64,000 nt of DNA from Alphaproteobacteria bacterium CG11_big_fil_rev_8_21_14_0_20_39_49 (GTDB lineage Bacteria; Pseudomonadota; Alphaproteobacteria; Rickettsiales; UBA6187): positions 148,118 through 212,117 of the forward strand of contig PCXK01000028.1 of assembly GCA_002787635.1 (NCBI GenBank), written 5' to 3'. A model generated the notes under the pieces. The model had not been told where the DNA came from and made no database searches. It was given only the letters and a program-made list of their open reading frames with translations. The first letter of the stretch is position 1. Every line of letters begins with the position of its first letter. The translations under genes and the position numbers were made by a program. Shown piece after piece: positions 1-9,503 of the stretch.

Positions 1-48
1 TCATAAATTCGGGCGATGACGGGTGTAATTATTACTTAATTTACTATA
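1..48. repeat. Right half of a shell-B palindromic element
   Basis: The first 48 bases carry a GGGCGATGACG core arm followed by the terminal motif AATTTACTATA. This matches the right end of the complete elements at 34684-34832 and 42756-42897. The left half lies outside the window. It ends about 4 bp from the yaaA stop codon at 52-54. Confidence 0.75.
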
Positions 49-51
49 AAT

Positions 52-807
52 CTAAGGTTTTCGCGTAAAAACCGGTTCGGTATCTTTTGACAATGCTTTA
101 TTATAAGCATAGCCTTCATAGTTAAATTTTAGAAGGTCATCGGCGTTTGTTATTTTGTTCTCTATTATATAATGTGCCATAAGCCCCCTCGCCTTTTTGG
201 CGTAGACCATAATCATTTTATACTGACCGTTTTTATAGTCCTTAAATGCAGGGCTTATAACTTTGGCTTTTAGAAGTTTAGGCTTTACCGACTTGAAATA
301 TTCATTAGATGCAAGGTTAACTATAAGCTCATTTTCAAATTCGTTAATTTTTTCAGTGATTTTATTACCCCAAAATTCGTATAGGTTCTTACCCTTGTTA
401 TTCTGTAACTTTGTCCCCATTTCCAGACGATATGGCTGTATCAGGTCAAGCGGTCTTAAAAAGCCGTATAACCCCGATAATATCCGTAAGCGCTTCTGGG
501 CGAATTTTACATTCGGCTTATCTAATTTTTCAAATTCCAGCCCGTCATATACATCACCTTTAAAAGCATATGCCGCCTGTTTTGCGTTATCTTTTGTAAA
601 AGGAGTTGCAAATTCTTTATATCGCAGATAGTTAAGTTCGGTTAATTTGTGACTAAGGCTCATTAAGGAGCTTATTTCTTCTTTTGATAACCCTCTTAAT
701 GTCTTTATAAGCTCACAGGAATTTTCTATAAAATCCGGAGTTGTATATTCACCTTTTGTAGCCGTTGCAAAATCCATTGATTTGGAAGGTGATAATAAAA
801 CAAGCAT
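52..807 (-). CDS. yaaA: Peroxide stress protein YaaA (DUF328)
   Basis: A 251-residue protein with the family's N-terminal LLSPSKSMDF stretch and the C-terminal KARGLMAHYII motif, full length for the family. In E. coli, YaaA is induced by peroxide and lowers free intracellular iron, limiting Fenton damage; the reaction is not established. Its ATG shares one base with the stop codon of the upstream small membrane protein (TAATG arrangement), so translation is probably coupled. It is the last gene of a three-gene minus-strand operon with an amidohydrolase first. A shell-B repeat follows the stop codon almost directly. Confidence 0.93.
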   Translation of the reverse strand: MLVLLSPSKSMDFATATKGEYTTPDFIENSCELIKTLRGLSKEEISSLMSLSHKLTELNYLRYKEFATPFTKDNAKQAAYAFKGDVYDGLEFEKLDKPNVKFAQKRLRILSGLYGFLRPLDLIQPYRLEMGTKLQNNKGKNLYEFWGNKITEKINEFENELIVNLASNEYFKSVKPKLLKAKVISPAFKDYKNGQYKMIMVYAKKARGLMAHYIIENKITNADDLLKFNYEGYAYNKALSKDTEPVFTRKP

Positions 808-1085
808 TACTTTTTCCGCTTTTTCGTATGTTCGATAATTTCATAATCAACATCAATAAAGTCGTCAATATCACGGGATTTACCGCTATTATTTCGGGCT
901 TTATTCATTTTGTAAGTATTCCAAAAACGCAAGATGGGTATTGCTATTATGAGTAGCGTTATTACCCCTATGGCAACTATAAATCCAAATGTCAAAAAAG
1001 CCAGAACAGCCACGCCGACCAATACAAATTTTAAATTTGATTTAATTTGTTCGATTATTACTGCTTTTTTCTGACTAAAAGCCAT
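807..1085 (-). CDS. Small membrane protein of unknown function
   Basis: I do not recognise a named family. I chose the internal ATG at 1085, giving 92 residues, because it overlaps the upstream amidohydrolase by only 11 bp; a longer frame reaches 1145. The protein has one long or two short hydrophobic segments (about residues 18-52), then a basic linker and an acidic C-terminus with DIDDFIDVDYEII before a Lys/Arg-rich end. It is probably inner-membrane with a cytosolic tail. Overlaps on both sides (11 bp upstream, 1 bp with yaaA) support a real, co-translated gene. Confidence 0.75.
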   Translation of the reverse strand: MAFSQKKAVIIEQIKSNLKFVLVGVAVLAFLTFGFIVAIGVITLLIIAIPILRFWNTYKMNKARNNSGKSRDIDDFIDVDYEIIEHTKKRKK

Positions 1086-1917
1086 ATATTTCCTTTGCGT
1101 TTTCGTATAAAACCTTCTGTTTTTCCGAATCATTAGAACAAGCATATTCGGATATTTCTTTTATAAAAGATAATACATTATTATAATTCATAAACTCGCA
1201 ATATTTTTTCCCTGCATATTCAGGCGTTGATTCGAGTACCGGACCTGCAAACGGAGCATCGCTTGCACCTAGTATTAACTTATCATGCCCGACCGATTCT
1301 ACAATTTGTCGGATTATCGGTTTTACCTTATCCGCATCAATACTTGTTCTGTAACCGGGACCTTTGAAGTATATATTGTTACGTAACTTTGATATTTCAA
1401 GTAGATTCCCGAAATTGATATCGTCCTCACCAAGCTTAGGCAAGCCAAAATGGTCGATAAGTATAGTAATTCCCTTTGGGATTTGTTTAATAAGTTCAAC
1501 TATATATTCGCATGTTCCGAATATCAGGATATGCTTTCCCTCTGCCTCGATTATTTTTAAGAAACTTTGCCATTGTTCGCTCGAAATGTCCGGAGTTGAG
1601 TCTTTTGCGTAAAGTCTTATGCCTTTTACATCATCTCTTTTAATCCACTTTAATGTATTTTCATTATTCAAATCACCCTTTATTACACCGGCTGCTTTTT
1701 TGCCGTTTTTTTTCAACTCGTCCAATGCACTGATTACATGTTGCGAGTTTTTTGACATGCTAAAATCAACAACCACAACAGCTTCGGGAGAATTTTCTTT
1801 TAACTCACTAAAATAAATATCGGGAGTATTCAATAAATTTTGCGGTTGTAACGCAGGTATTCCTTCATTGTTATCATTTTGTGCAAATAGATGGACATGC
1901 GTATCTATCCAATTCAT
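1075..1917 (-). CDS. Amidohydrolase family protein (TIM-barrel metal-dependent hydrolase)
   Basis: A 280-residue protein starting with the metal-binding signature DTHVHLF near residue 5, typical of the amidohydrolase_2/COG3618-like group. Later parts include an ILIDHFG segment near residue 155 and a LGASDAPFAGP stretch near residue 218, where the family places a histidine and a catalytic aspartate. The substrate cannot be read from sequence; relatives hydrolyse lactones or decarboxylate aromatic acids. It is the first gene of the operon with the small membrane protein and yaaA, whose function in oxidative stress says little about its substrate. Confidence 0.85.
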   Translation of the reverse strand: MNWIDTHVHLFAQNDNNEGIPALQPQNLLNTPDIYFSELKENSPEAVVVVDFSMSKNSQHVISALDELKKNGKKAAGVIKGDLNNENTLKWIKRDDVKGIRLYAKDSTPDISSEQWQSFLKIIEAEGKHILIFGTCEYIVELIKQIPKGITILIDHFGLPKLGEDDINFGNLLEISKLRNNIYFKGPGYRTSIDADKVKPIIRQIVESVGHDKLILGASDAPFAGPVLESTPEYAGKKYCEFMNYNNVLSFIKEISEYACSNDSEKQKVLYENAKEIYGF

Positions 1918-2164
1918 GAAAATTCTCCGTTTATTAAAAAATTAGTTGTATTTTTTTATCATATTAAAATTATTTTATCCACGATTTTTCCATGCAAAGC
2001 ATCATTTTGCAACCTAAACTAGATTGAAAAGCGTAAAAAAACCTACCGAAAGCTGTTGCGTTGCACAACAACATGTTCTTGCCTAGTGTTTATATACAAA
2101 GTATATACTGCCATTGATAGTAAACCAAAGATATTTTTGCAACTTATTACAGGAATACAAACTT

Positions 2165-3667
2165 ATGGTATCCGAAAAAAAGAAACGTGTAGCAGGAACT
2201 CGCCCTAAGAAGAAAAGAGAGATAAGGGCAGGTCTATCTAATGTGATAGGTTCCATAAAGGAAAGCCGTTTTAACAGGTATATTTCGCACGGAATGTATC
2301 AGAACCAGAAAAATAAATTTTATTCCGCCGATGAGATAACGGATTTAAAAAACGCAGGCGTAGAAGACAGATTGCCCCCACGTGCTACGGCATGGTATAT
2401 GGACTTGGCTTCCAGAAGCACTTCTATCCGTAATTTAATAAAGGCACGCCCTGAAGAAACTAAAGATCTTTCAGGTGAAAGCGATCCTTCAAATCAGTTA
2501 AAATACAGCCCTGTACCCGGACTTCTTCACAAATATGAATTAGTGCTTTTATATGTCGTCAGGGCATGTAGTTCATGGTGTAGATATTGCTACCGTTCGG
2601 ACTTTTTAGTAGGCAGAACTGAAAAAGATATCGGCTCTATTCAGGAAATTACCGATTACATTAAGGGGCATAACGCAAAAGCAAAAGAACATAACAAGCC
2701 TGATGTTCCTTTGAAGGACAGAATAATCCCGATAAGGGAGGCGTTGCTGTCGGGTGGTGACCCTATGGTGTTGTCGAACAAGAATCTTTTTGACTATATG
2801 CATGGTCTTGCGAACGCCGGTGTGCGTATGATACGCATAGGCACTAAGGAGTTGGCGTTCTTCCCTCAGCGTTTTGACGAGAACTTTTTTGATATGATTG
2901 ATTTGTTCCATGAGTTACACCCGCGTGTCGGACTTGCGTTCATGGTACATTTTACTCACCCCGACGAGTTATTGGAATTAGATGAGAACGGAAACCATAT
3001 TGAAGATGATGAAGGTAACTTTAAGCGTATTGAAGTAACGGAAAAAGCTATTAAGAACTTACGCAGCCGTTATTTCATTACACTTGAGAACCAGACCCCT
3101 ATTATCGATAGCGTCAATGATGATGCCGAAACTTTAAATCTTCTGCAAAAGCAATTGAAACGTATCGGCATTAACAACCACTACTACTTCCAGTGCCGTG
3201 AGATTGAAGGGCATAAGGCTTTTGCTGTTCCTGTTGAAACGTCATGGAAAATACACAGCATGTCACAAATGGGATTGTCGGGCATTGAAAAATCACGCTT
3301 TGCTATGTCTACCGAAACTGGTAAGATGGAAGTTGTTTCAGTTATTGATAAGCCTGATTTCAAAGCGTTAGGAATAGAGCTTCCTGAAGTTGTGAAAGCT
3401 TTTGTTGACGAATTGATAGGCGACGGTCTTGTGGTCTTTAAAATGCACCGTACTCCGTATTTTGATATGCAGGGTGACTTGGTGATAGCAAAAAGAAATC
3501 CTAATGCATTATGGATTTCAGGCTATGAGGACAGAATTATCTATGACGGTCGTAAAAAAGGCGATGAAAAATATTCTCCGCTTGCCAAGATATTAAAGCC
3601 GTTTATTGAAGCTAATGAAGAAAGATTACCTGAAATTTTAGAGAAAGTTGCCGTCGCCGCTTTTTAA
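2165..3667 (+). CDS. kamA: Lysine 2,3-aminomutase family radical SAM enzyme
   Basis: A 500-residue radical SAM/PLP enzyme expected to convert L-lysine to L-beta-lysine. The cluster motif CxxxCxxC is present as CSSWCRYC at residues 135-142. The N-terminus is long and very basic (KKKRVAGTRPKKKREIRAG), making it larger than the roughly 416-residue clostridial enzyme. I start at ATG 2165, preceded by AGGA about 10 bases upstream; a TTG at 2114 would add 17 residues. It is too long for the EF-P lysine aminomutase EpmB (about 340 residues), and no EpmA or EF-P gene is nearby. No beta-lysine acetyltransferase or lysine-fermentation genes adjoin it, so its role (osmolyte, modification or catabolism) is open. 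Confidence 0.88.
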   Translation: MVSEKKKRVAGTRPKKKREIRAGLSNVIGSIKESRFNRYISHGMYQNQKNKFYSADEITDLKNAGVEDRLPPRATAWYMDLASRSTSIRNLIKARPEETKDLSGESDPSNQLKYSPVPGLLHKYELVLLYVVRACSSWCRYCYRSDFLVGRTEKDIGSIQEITDYIKGHNAKAKEHNKPDVPLKDRIIPIREALLSGGDPMVLSNKNLFDYMHGLANAGVRMIRIGTKELAFFPQRFDENFFDMIDLFHELHPRVGLAFMVHFTHPDELLELDENGNHIEDDEGNFKRIEVTEKAIKNLRSRYFITLENQTPIIDSVNDDAETLNLLQKQLKRIGINNHYYFQCREIEGHKAFAVPVETSWKIHSMSQMGLSGIEKSRFAMSTETGKMEVVSVIDKPDFKALGIELPEVVKAFVDELIGDGLVVFKMHRTPYFDMQGDLVIAKRNPNALWISGYEDRIIYDGRKKGDEKYSPLAKILKPFIEANEERLPEILEKVAVAAF

Positions 3668-4150
3668 TTAATCTTCTTGCAAATATAATTTTGATACCCG
3701 TTGTTTTTTGGATAGCGTTGTCAGGATTAGCATAGTAAATTAAAAATTTACTATAGTATTTTAACTTTTTAAAAATCATTGTCATACTAGCCTTGTGCGG
3801 GTATCTAATGAAACTATTATAAGATCTCCTTATAATTTTCTGCGAAAATTCAGGGGATAACATAATTAAAGGAACGTTAAAATACTATATACGGCTTAAA
3901 AAATCCCCTCACCCGCTTGCGGGGGAGGGTTAGGGAGGGGGCAATGAATTGAGGCAAAACAAATACTTATAAGCACAGCCCCCTCACAAAACACTATCGT
4001 GTTTTAACTCTCCCTCAAGGGGAGAGTAGTTTTTTAAGACTTTTGCAGAGCTTTATATATTTGTCATGCCGAACTAGTTCGGCATATGTGTATAACTTTA
4101 AAAAAGACCCCGAAATAAATTCAGGGTGACGGTATTAACGAGGTAGAAAA
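3668..4150. repeat. Gene-free 483 bp gap holding three repeat types
   Basis: No convincing gene. At 3731-3756 there is a minimal shell-B inverted repeat (CATAGTAAATT...AATTTACTATAG) with almost nothing between the arms. At 3896-4037 a C-rich/G-rich repeat begins with CCCCTCACCCGC and ends with CTCAAGGGGAGAG. At 4062-4131 there is an inner-core palindrome (TGTCATGCCGAA ... TTCAGGGTGACG) that ends about 20 bp before the clpB start. The clpB Shine-Dalgarno is GAGGT, eight bases before ATG. Confidence 0.75.
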
Positions 4151-6751
4151 ATGGACTTTAATAAATTCACCGAGCGTTCAAGGGCAGTTGTTCAAGCGGC
4201 ACAAAGCTCCGCAATTGCGGCAAATCATCAGAAATTTACTCCCGAACATCTTCTAAAAGCACTGATTGAAGATGAAAGCGGTCTTGCAGGTCAGTTGATA
4301 GTTTCCTGCGACTCTGATCCGCGTGATATTGAAGCACAGATCGAAGCCTCTATTGATAAAATGCCGAAAATATCAGGAAGCGGTTCGGGACAGATTTTTA
4401 TGGCTCCCGAACTGGCTCGTATTTTCGAAGAAGCTCAAAAGCTTGCTAAAAAATCAGGAGATCAATTCGTTACTCTTGAAAGACTGCTACAGGCAGCAGC
4501 AACGGTAAAAGGCTCTGATGTTTACGAGATACTAAATTCAAACGGCGTAACCGCACAAAAACTTCAAGCTGCTATTGATATAATAAGAAAGGGACGTACT
4601 GCCGATTCACAAACTGCCGAGGATAGTTTTGACGCTTTAAGGAAATACGCCACCGATATGACCGAGCTTGCAGAGAAAGGCAAGCTTGATCCCGTTATAG
4701 GGCGTGATGAGGAAATACGCCGTACCATTCAGGTTATATCCAGACGCACCAAGAACAACCCCGTTCTGATAGGCGAGCCGGGTGTAGGTAAAACCGCTAT
4801 ATTAGAAGGACTGGCACAGCGTATGGTAGCAGGTGACGTGCCTGAAAATATGAAAAACTCAAGATTAATGGCTTTAGATTTAGGTGCATTGATTGCAGGT
4901 GCAAAATTCCGTGGAGAATTTGAGGAGCGTTTAAAATCTGTTTTGAACGAAATAAAATCTCACGCAGGTAATATAATATTATTTATTGATGAGTTGCATA
5001 CCCTTGTTGGAGCCGGAGCCTCTGAAGGCTCTATGGACGCTTCTAACTTGCTAAAACCCGCCCTTGCCAGAGGTGAGTTGCATTGCGTAGGGGCAACTAC
5101 GCTTGCCGAATATAGAAAATACATTGAAAAAGACGCTGCCCTTGCAAGGCGTTTCCAGTCTGTATTTGTGTCCGAGCCGACAGAACAGGATACAATTTCA
5201 ATATTACGGGGAATTAAGGAAAAATATGAACTGCATCACGGTATCAGGATTTCTGACGGTGCATTGGTAGCCGCTGCTACCTTATCAAGCCGCTACATAA
5301 CCGACAGGTTCTTACCCGATAAAGCCATTGACCTGATTGACGAGGCTGCAAGCCGCCTGCGTATGGAGGTAGATAGCAAGCCTGAGGAAATAGACGAGCT
5401 TGACAGAAAAATAATCCAGTTAAAAATTGAACAGTCAGCCTTAAAGAAAGAAAAAGACAAAGCTTCAAAAGACAGGCTTGAAAAGCTTGAGTCCGAACTA
5501 TCCGAATTAGAGGAAAAAGCCTCCGACCTTAACAGTAAGTGGCAGGCTGAAAAAATGAAGGTACAAAGTATCCATAAAATTAAAGAGGAGTTGGACGCTG
5601 CCCGTTCCGAGCTTGAAATAGCACAACGAGGTTCAGATTTACAGCGTGCCGGAGAGCTTACTTACGGTATTATTCCCGATCTAGAGAAAAAGCTTGTCGT
5701 AGCTGAACAAAATAATAGTAAAAGCACTGTAAAAGAGGCTGTTACCGAAGAGGATATTGCCGCTATAGTATCACGCTGGACAGGTATTCCTGTTGATAAG
5801 ATGCTAGAGGGTGAGCGTGATAAACTACTAAAAATGGAAGAAAGACTGGGTGAGCATGTGATAGGACAGAGCGATGCGGTAAAAGCCGTTAGTGAGGCGG
5901 TACGCCGCTCCCGTGCCGGCTTACAAGATAGGAACAGACCGCTTGGTTCTTTCTTGTTCTTAGGGCCGACAGGTGTCGGCAAGACCGAGCTTACCAAAAC
6001 ACTGGCACAATTTCTTTTTGACGACAAAAACGCCCTACTGCGTGTCGATATGTCCGAATATATGGAAAAACACGCCGTAGCACGCCTTATCGGTGCGCCT
6101 CCGGGATATGTAGGCTATGAAGAAGGCGGTAAATTAACCGAATCCGTGCGTCGCAGACCATATCAGGTAATTTTATTTGATGAAGTAGAAAAAGCACACC
6201 CCGATGTGTTTAATATATTGCTGCAAGTGCTTGATGACGGGCGTTTAACGGACGGTCAGGGGCGTGTTGTGGACTTTAAAAACACCATTATTATACTTAC
6301 ATCAAACTTAGGCTCGCATATTTTGGCAGAACAAAAAGACGGGGAAGATACTTCTAAAGTTCGTAACGAAGTAATGGAAATCGTAAGAAGTGCTTTCAGA
6401 CCTGAATTTTTGAATCGTTTGGACGAAATCATATTGTTCCACCGTTTGTCACGAAAACATATGGATTCTATTGTAGAAGTTCAGATGCGAATCTTGTCAG
6501 GCTTGCTAGAACAAAGGAATATCAATATCGAACTTGATAACAACGCTAAAAAATGGCTGGCTGACAAAGGATATGACCCCGTATATGGTGCAAGACCTTT
6601 AAAACGTGTTATCCAGCAGGAAATACAGAACAAGCTTGCCAATATGATTTTAGACGGTTCGGTAAAGAATGGAGATTTAATTAAAGTTACGGTAAAAAAC
6701 AATGAGCTTTATTTTGCCTCTCCCGATAAAAACGGTGCAAAAGCTGCTTAA
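4151..6751 (+). CDS. clpB: Chaperone ClpB (Hsp100 disaggregase)
   Basis: A full-length 866-residue ClpB, the ring ATPase that works with DnaK to rescue aggregated proteins. In order: an N-terminal double Clp-N domain, AAA1 with Walker A GEPGVGKT near residue 207, the coiled-coil middle domain (about 400-530), AAA2 with Walker A GPTGVGKT near residue 605, and the C-terminal small domain. The middle domain separates it from ClpA and ClpC. Heat-shock control is usual for the family, but I see no clear sigma-32 promoter; instead the 5' region carries a palindromic repeat. It appears monocistronic. Confidence 0.98.
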   Translation: MDFNKFTERSRAVVQAAQSSAIAANHQKFTPEHLLKALIEDESGLAGQLIVSCDSDPRDIEAQIEASIDKMPKISGSGSGQIFMAPELARIFEEAQKLAKKSGDQFVTLERLLQAAATVKGSDVYEILNSNGVTAQKLQAAIDIIRKGRTADSQTAEDSFDALRKYATDMTELAEKGKLDPVIGRDEEIRRTIQVISRRTKNNPVLIGEPGVGKTAILEGLAQRMVAGDVPENMKNSRLMALDLGALIAGAKFRGEFEERLKSVLNEIKSHAGNIILFIDELHTLVGAGASEGSMDASNLLKPALARGELHCVGATTLAEYRKYIEKDAALARRFQSVFVSEPTEQDTISILRGIKEKYELHHGIRISDGALVAAATLSSRYITDRFLPDKAIDLIDEAASRLRMEVDSKPEEIDELDRKIIQLKIEQSALKKEKDKASKDRLEKLESELSELEEKASDLNSKWQAEKMKVQSIHKIKEELDAARSELEIAQRGSDLQRAGELTYGIIPDLEKKLVVAEQNNSKSTVKEAVTEEDIAAIVSRWTGIPVDKMLEGERDKLLKMEERLGEHVIGQSDAVKAVSEAVRRSRAGLQDRNRPLGSFLFLGPTGVGKTELTKTLAQFLFDDKNALLRVDMSEYMEKHAVARLIGAPPGYVGYEEGGKLTESVRRRPYQVILFDEVEKAHPDVFNILLQVLDDGRLTDGQGRVVDFKNTIIILTSNLGSHILAEQKDGEDTSKVRNEVMEIVRSAFRPEFLNRLDEIILFHRLSRKHMDSIVEVQMRILSGLLEQRNINIELDNNAKKWLADKGYDPVYGARPLKRVIQQEIQNKLANMILDGSVKNGDLIKVTVKNNELYFASPDKNGAKAA

Positions 6752-6935
6752 TTAAAAAAATATACATTTTTTGTCATTTGTTTACGAAATATTTACAATT
6801 GAACTTGTATAATTTATAGATTAACCTAAACAAGTTATTTTGCTAACTATAAAAAAATTTGAGCATATGTTACGTAAACAGCCGAAAAGTAAAACGAAAG
6901 TATCAAGCGGACAGCCGACAAAAGGTGGCTGGCAA

Positions 6936-8840
6936 ATGGATAAAGCCGAAAAAAATAAAGGGTCGGGTATTAAGAACCTGTTCAAGATGCTTTTACTTTT
7001 TCTTGGCGTAGGTTTAATCGGTGTCAGTTTCTTTCTTTCTTCGGACGGCGGGGTTGCCTCAATAACCGCTGAAGAAAAAAATAACGATAATAACGGTAAG
7101 TTAGTTCATGTAACAGGTAAGCTGTCCTCAAAAGCACTTGAAGATCCTATGTTTCTTATAGAGTATGAGGGAGTCGGGCTAAAAAGAATTGTCGAGATGT
7201 ACCAATGGGTTGAACTGGGCGGCGAGTATGCTAAGGAATGGAAAAGCGAGATAGTTGCTTTGTCAGAAGATGCCGGCGACAGAGTTAATCCGCCGGAAAT
7301 GTCTTTTTTATCCGAGTCATGGAAAGTTGAAAAAGTGGATTTGGGAACTTTTGGTCTTTCCGAATCCATAATTGAGAAAGTTGTTAATTACACTCCGTTA
7401 GAATTAAATCAGGAAAATTTTTCAAAATTAAATAAACATGGTCAGGCTGCATTTAAGTTACATGAAGGTATGTATTTTTGGGGGCATGACCAAAACAACC
7501 CTTTAATAGGTGATATTAGAGTTAGGTTTGAAGTGGCAGAAGCAGCCACCTATTCGGTTCTTGCCAAACAAACAGGCGGTAACTTAAGTGCATATAGCGA
7601 TGGAGGAGCTACGATAGAGAAGGTAGCCAGAGGCAATGTTAGCTTAGAAACAATGCTAAAAGGCGTTGATTCTGTCGGTGGTGGCATTATGCCCCTTATA
7701 CTTAGAGTTATCGGTGGTCTTTCGTTCATTTTATTTATATTAACATTAGTGTTAGGTAGAAAAAATTCTCCAAAATTAGCCAAAGAGCCGACAGATAAAA
7801 GCAAAGAAGCGGTATCCGAAAATCAGCCTCAACAGAATACGGATAGTATTCCGGCTTCTACTGAAAATAAAAATGCGGCAATTGATGACGGATTTAATTC
7901 CGATAACATCGATGATGAAGTTTTAGAAGATATTGAAATGCAGGAAGACGGGTATGGTTACGAACCCGAAGATAACGACAACGAAAATTCTATGCCCCCT
8001 TATCTTGCTTCCGCTGAAGAATCTTATAATGACTTTAGCGATAATATTCCTGACAGCATAGATATGGCGGATGAAGATGAAGACGATAACGAACTACCCG
8101 AAGGGATAGAGATTATAGGCGGTGATGACTTTGAAGAGGAAGCACCGAAAGCCGGTTCATCGGAATTTGAATCTTCACCTGAAGAATACGAAACAGAAGA
8201 CAATAACGAAGCCCCAGAAGGAATCGAAATTATAGAAGAAGAAATTGATGACTCATTAGAGTTCGCACCATTACCTGAAGGTGAACAAGAAGACGATGAT
8301 AATGAAGTCCCAGAGGAACTTGAAATTATAGGTGACGATTTTGAAGAAGAAACACCGAAAAAAAATTCATTGGAATTTGAACCTTCACCTAAAGAAGCTG
8401 AAACAGAAGATTATAATGAAGCACCTGAAGTAATTGATATTATAGAAGAAGGACTTGATTCATCGCCTAAAACCGAAGATGATAACTCGCTAGAGTTCGA
8501 ACCGTTATCTGAAGACAAACAAGAATATGACGATATTATCCTTGAAGATTTTGAAGAAGAATTCAATGATGGCGAAAATGTCGAGACTGAAAATGCGGAA
8601 GAAGTTCCTGATTTGCCAAATCCGAGGGAATTTTTAAATAAAAATCCAAGCGGTGAAGCTACGGAAAATATCGTAGCAGAAGAGGATGAAGTATCATTTG
8701 AAATAGATGCCGTTAATATCCCTGATGACTTTGATCCAAATGCAGAAATGGAAATCGACACTGATGAGGATATAGAAATTGATTACGATGCATATATTGA
8801 CGAAGAACCTGACACCGAAAGCGATAATGAGAAAAAATAG
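6936..8840 (+). CDS. TMEM43-family membrane protein with acidic repeat tail
   Basis: The N-terminal half resembles the TMEM43/DUF1625 family: a membrane segment (LFKMLLLFLGVGLIG), a long extracytoplasmic domain with VHVTGKL and the GLKRIVEMYQW motif, then a second membrane segment (PLILRVIGGLSFILFILTLV). The family's function in bacteria is unknown. After it comes a roughly 350-residue, strongly acidic, probably disordered tail containing a tandem duplication of about 70 residues (near 8085-8300 and 8300-8535) built around PEGIEII, DDFEEE and SLEFEPL motifs. I prefer ATG 6936, with AGGTGG seven bases upstream; TTG 6840 or ATG 6867 would add basic residues. Confidence 0.8.
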   Translation: MDKAEKNKGSGIKNLFKMLLLFLGVGLIGVSFFLSSDGGVASITAEEKNNDNNGKLVHVTGKLSSKALEDPMFLIEYEGVGLKRIVEMYQWVELGGEYAKEWKSEIVALSEDAGDRVNPPEMSFLSESWKVEKVDLGTFGLSESIIEKVVNYTPLELNQENFSKLNKHGQAAFKLHEGMYFWGHDQNNPLIGDIRVRFEVAEAATYSVLAKQTGGNLSAYSDGGATIEKVARGNVSLETMLKGVDSVGGGIMPLILRVIGGLSFILFILTLVLGRKNSPKLAKEPTDKSKEAVSENQPQQNTDSIPASTENKNAAIDDGFNSDNIDDEVLEDIEMQEDGYGYEPEDNDNENSMPPYLASAEESYNDFSDNIPDSIDMADEDEDDNELPEGIEIIGGDDFEEEAPKAGSSEFESSPEEYETEDNNEAPEGIEIIEEEIDDSLEFAPLPEGEQEDDDNEVPEELEIIGDDFEEETPKKNSLEFEPSPKEAETEDYNEAPEVIDIIEEGLDSSPKTEDDNSLEFEPLSEDKQEYDDIILEDFEEEFNDGENVETENAEEVPDLPNPREFLNKNPSGEATENIVAEEDEVSFEIDAVNIPDDFDPNAEMEIDTDEDIEIDYDAYIDEEPDTESDNEKK

Positions 8841-9078
8841 CCTCTAGTCGCAGAAGAACCATACTCGTCATTCATACTATGGCTTGACCATAGTATCCAA
8901 GGATATGCATATAGTTTTTTCAATTATAGGAAATCAAGACGATGTGTAGGCTCTCGGTGAGATTACCCTATAATTGCCTTTGGCAATTCGGGTAATGACG
9001 TGACGCTTGTATCGTATATAGTATTTCTTTGGAAAACTTAGGTAATTACGCTAGGCATTATGCAAAAGTCGTAAGCTA
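8841..9078. repeat. Gap with two hairpins
   Basis: No gene is visible in 238 bp between convergent genes. A short hairpin lies at 8864-8898 (CATACTATGG...CCATAGTATCC). A core arm at 8955-9000 (GGTGAGATTACCCTATAATT ... CGGGTAATGACG) is the same type as the core of the elements at 30298-30385 and 34684-34832. Either may terminate transcription from both sides. Confidence 0.6.
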
Positions 9079-9501
9079 TTATTCCATAACAATATCGGCT
9101 GTTTCAATGCCTTTTGAACGTAAAAACGTAAGAAGGCTCATAAGACGGTCAATCGTAGCGTTTTTATCTCCGTACACAACCACCTTCTTTTCCGATGAGT
9201 TGCCGTAAGAATCAATAAGGGATTTTTTGAACAACTCAAAATCTTCGAATTTTTGTTCGTTTATTGCCCACATTTTTTCTTCCGCAAATATGGTAATTTT
9301 TATTGTATCTTCTTCGGTCAACACCTTCAAAGCGTCCTCTTTGTCCTCCGGAAGAGTTATATCAAAAACCTGTTGCATTGTATTGGTGGTCAACACCAGA
9401 AAAATGATAAGCATGAACATTACATCAAGAAGAGGTGTAAGGTCGGGTATCAAATCTGACACTATTCCTTTACGCTCGGAGCCTGAATTTACATCAATCA
9501 T
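9079..9501 (-). CDS. exbD: Biopolymer transport protein ExbD
   Basis: A 140-residue ExbD/TolR protein with one N-terminal transmembrane helix (PDLTPLLDVMFMLIIFLVLT) containing the conserved proton-relay aspartate (D26), followed by a periplasmic domain. With ExbB it uses the proton gradient to energise TonB. It starts 2 bp after exbB ends and is last in the tonB-exbB-exbD operon. The TonB neighbour favours ExbD over TolR. Confidence 0.93.
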   Translation of the reverse strand: MIDVNSGSERKGIVSDLIPDLTPLLDVMFMLIIFLVLTTNTMQQVFDITLPEDKEDALKVLTEEDTIKITIFAEEKMWAINEQKFEDFELFKKSLIDSYGNSSEKKVVVYGDKNATIDRLMSLLTFLRSKGIETADIVME

Positions 9502-9503
9502 AT

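Noticed and set aside
2606-2911. Minus-strand 101-codon frame
   Set aside because: Lies wholly opposite the radical SAM region of the aminomutase.
2165-3667. Assignment as EpmB (EF-P lysine aminomutase)
   Set aside because: At 500 residues it is far longer than EpmB (about 340) and no epmA or efp gene is near.
3612-3863. Minus-strand open frame of 83 codons after the aminomutase gene
   Set aside because: It overlaps the end of the aminomutase, runs through a shell-B repeat, has low-complexity basic composition and no ribosome site.
4021-4150. Sigma-32 heat-shock promoter upstream of clpB
   Set aside because: I found no convincing CTTGAA / CCCCAT pair at suitable spacing; the region is dominated by repeats.
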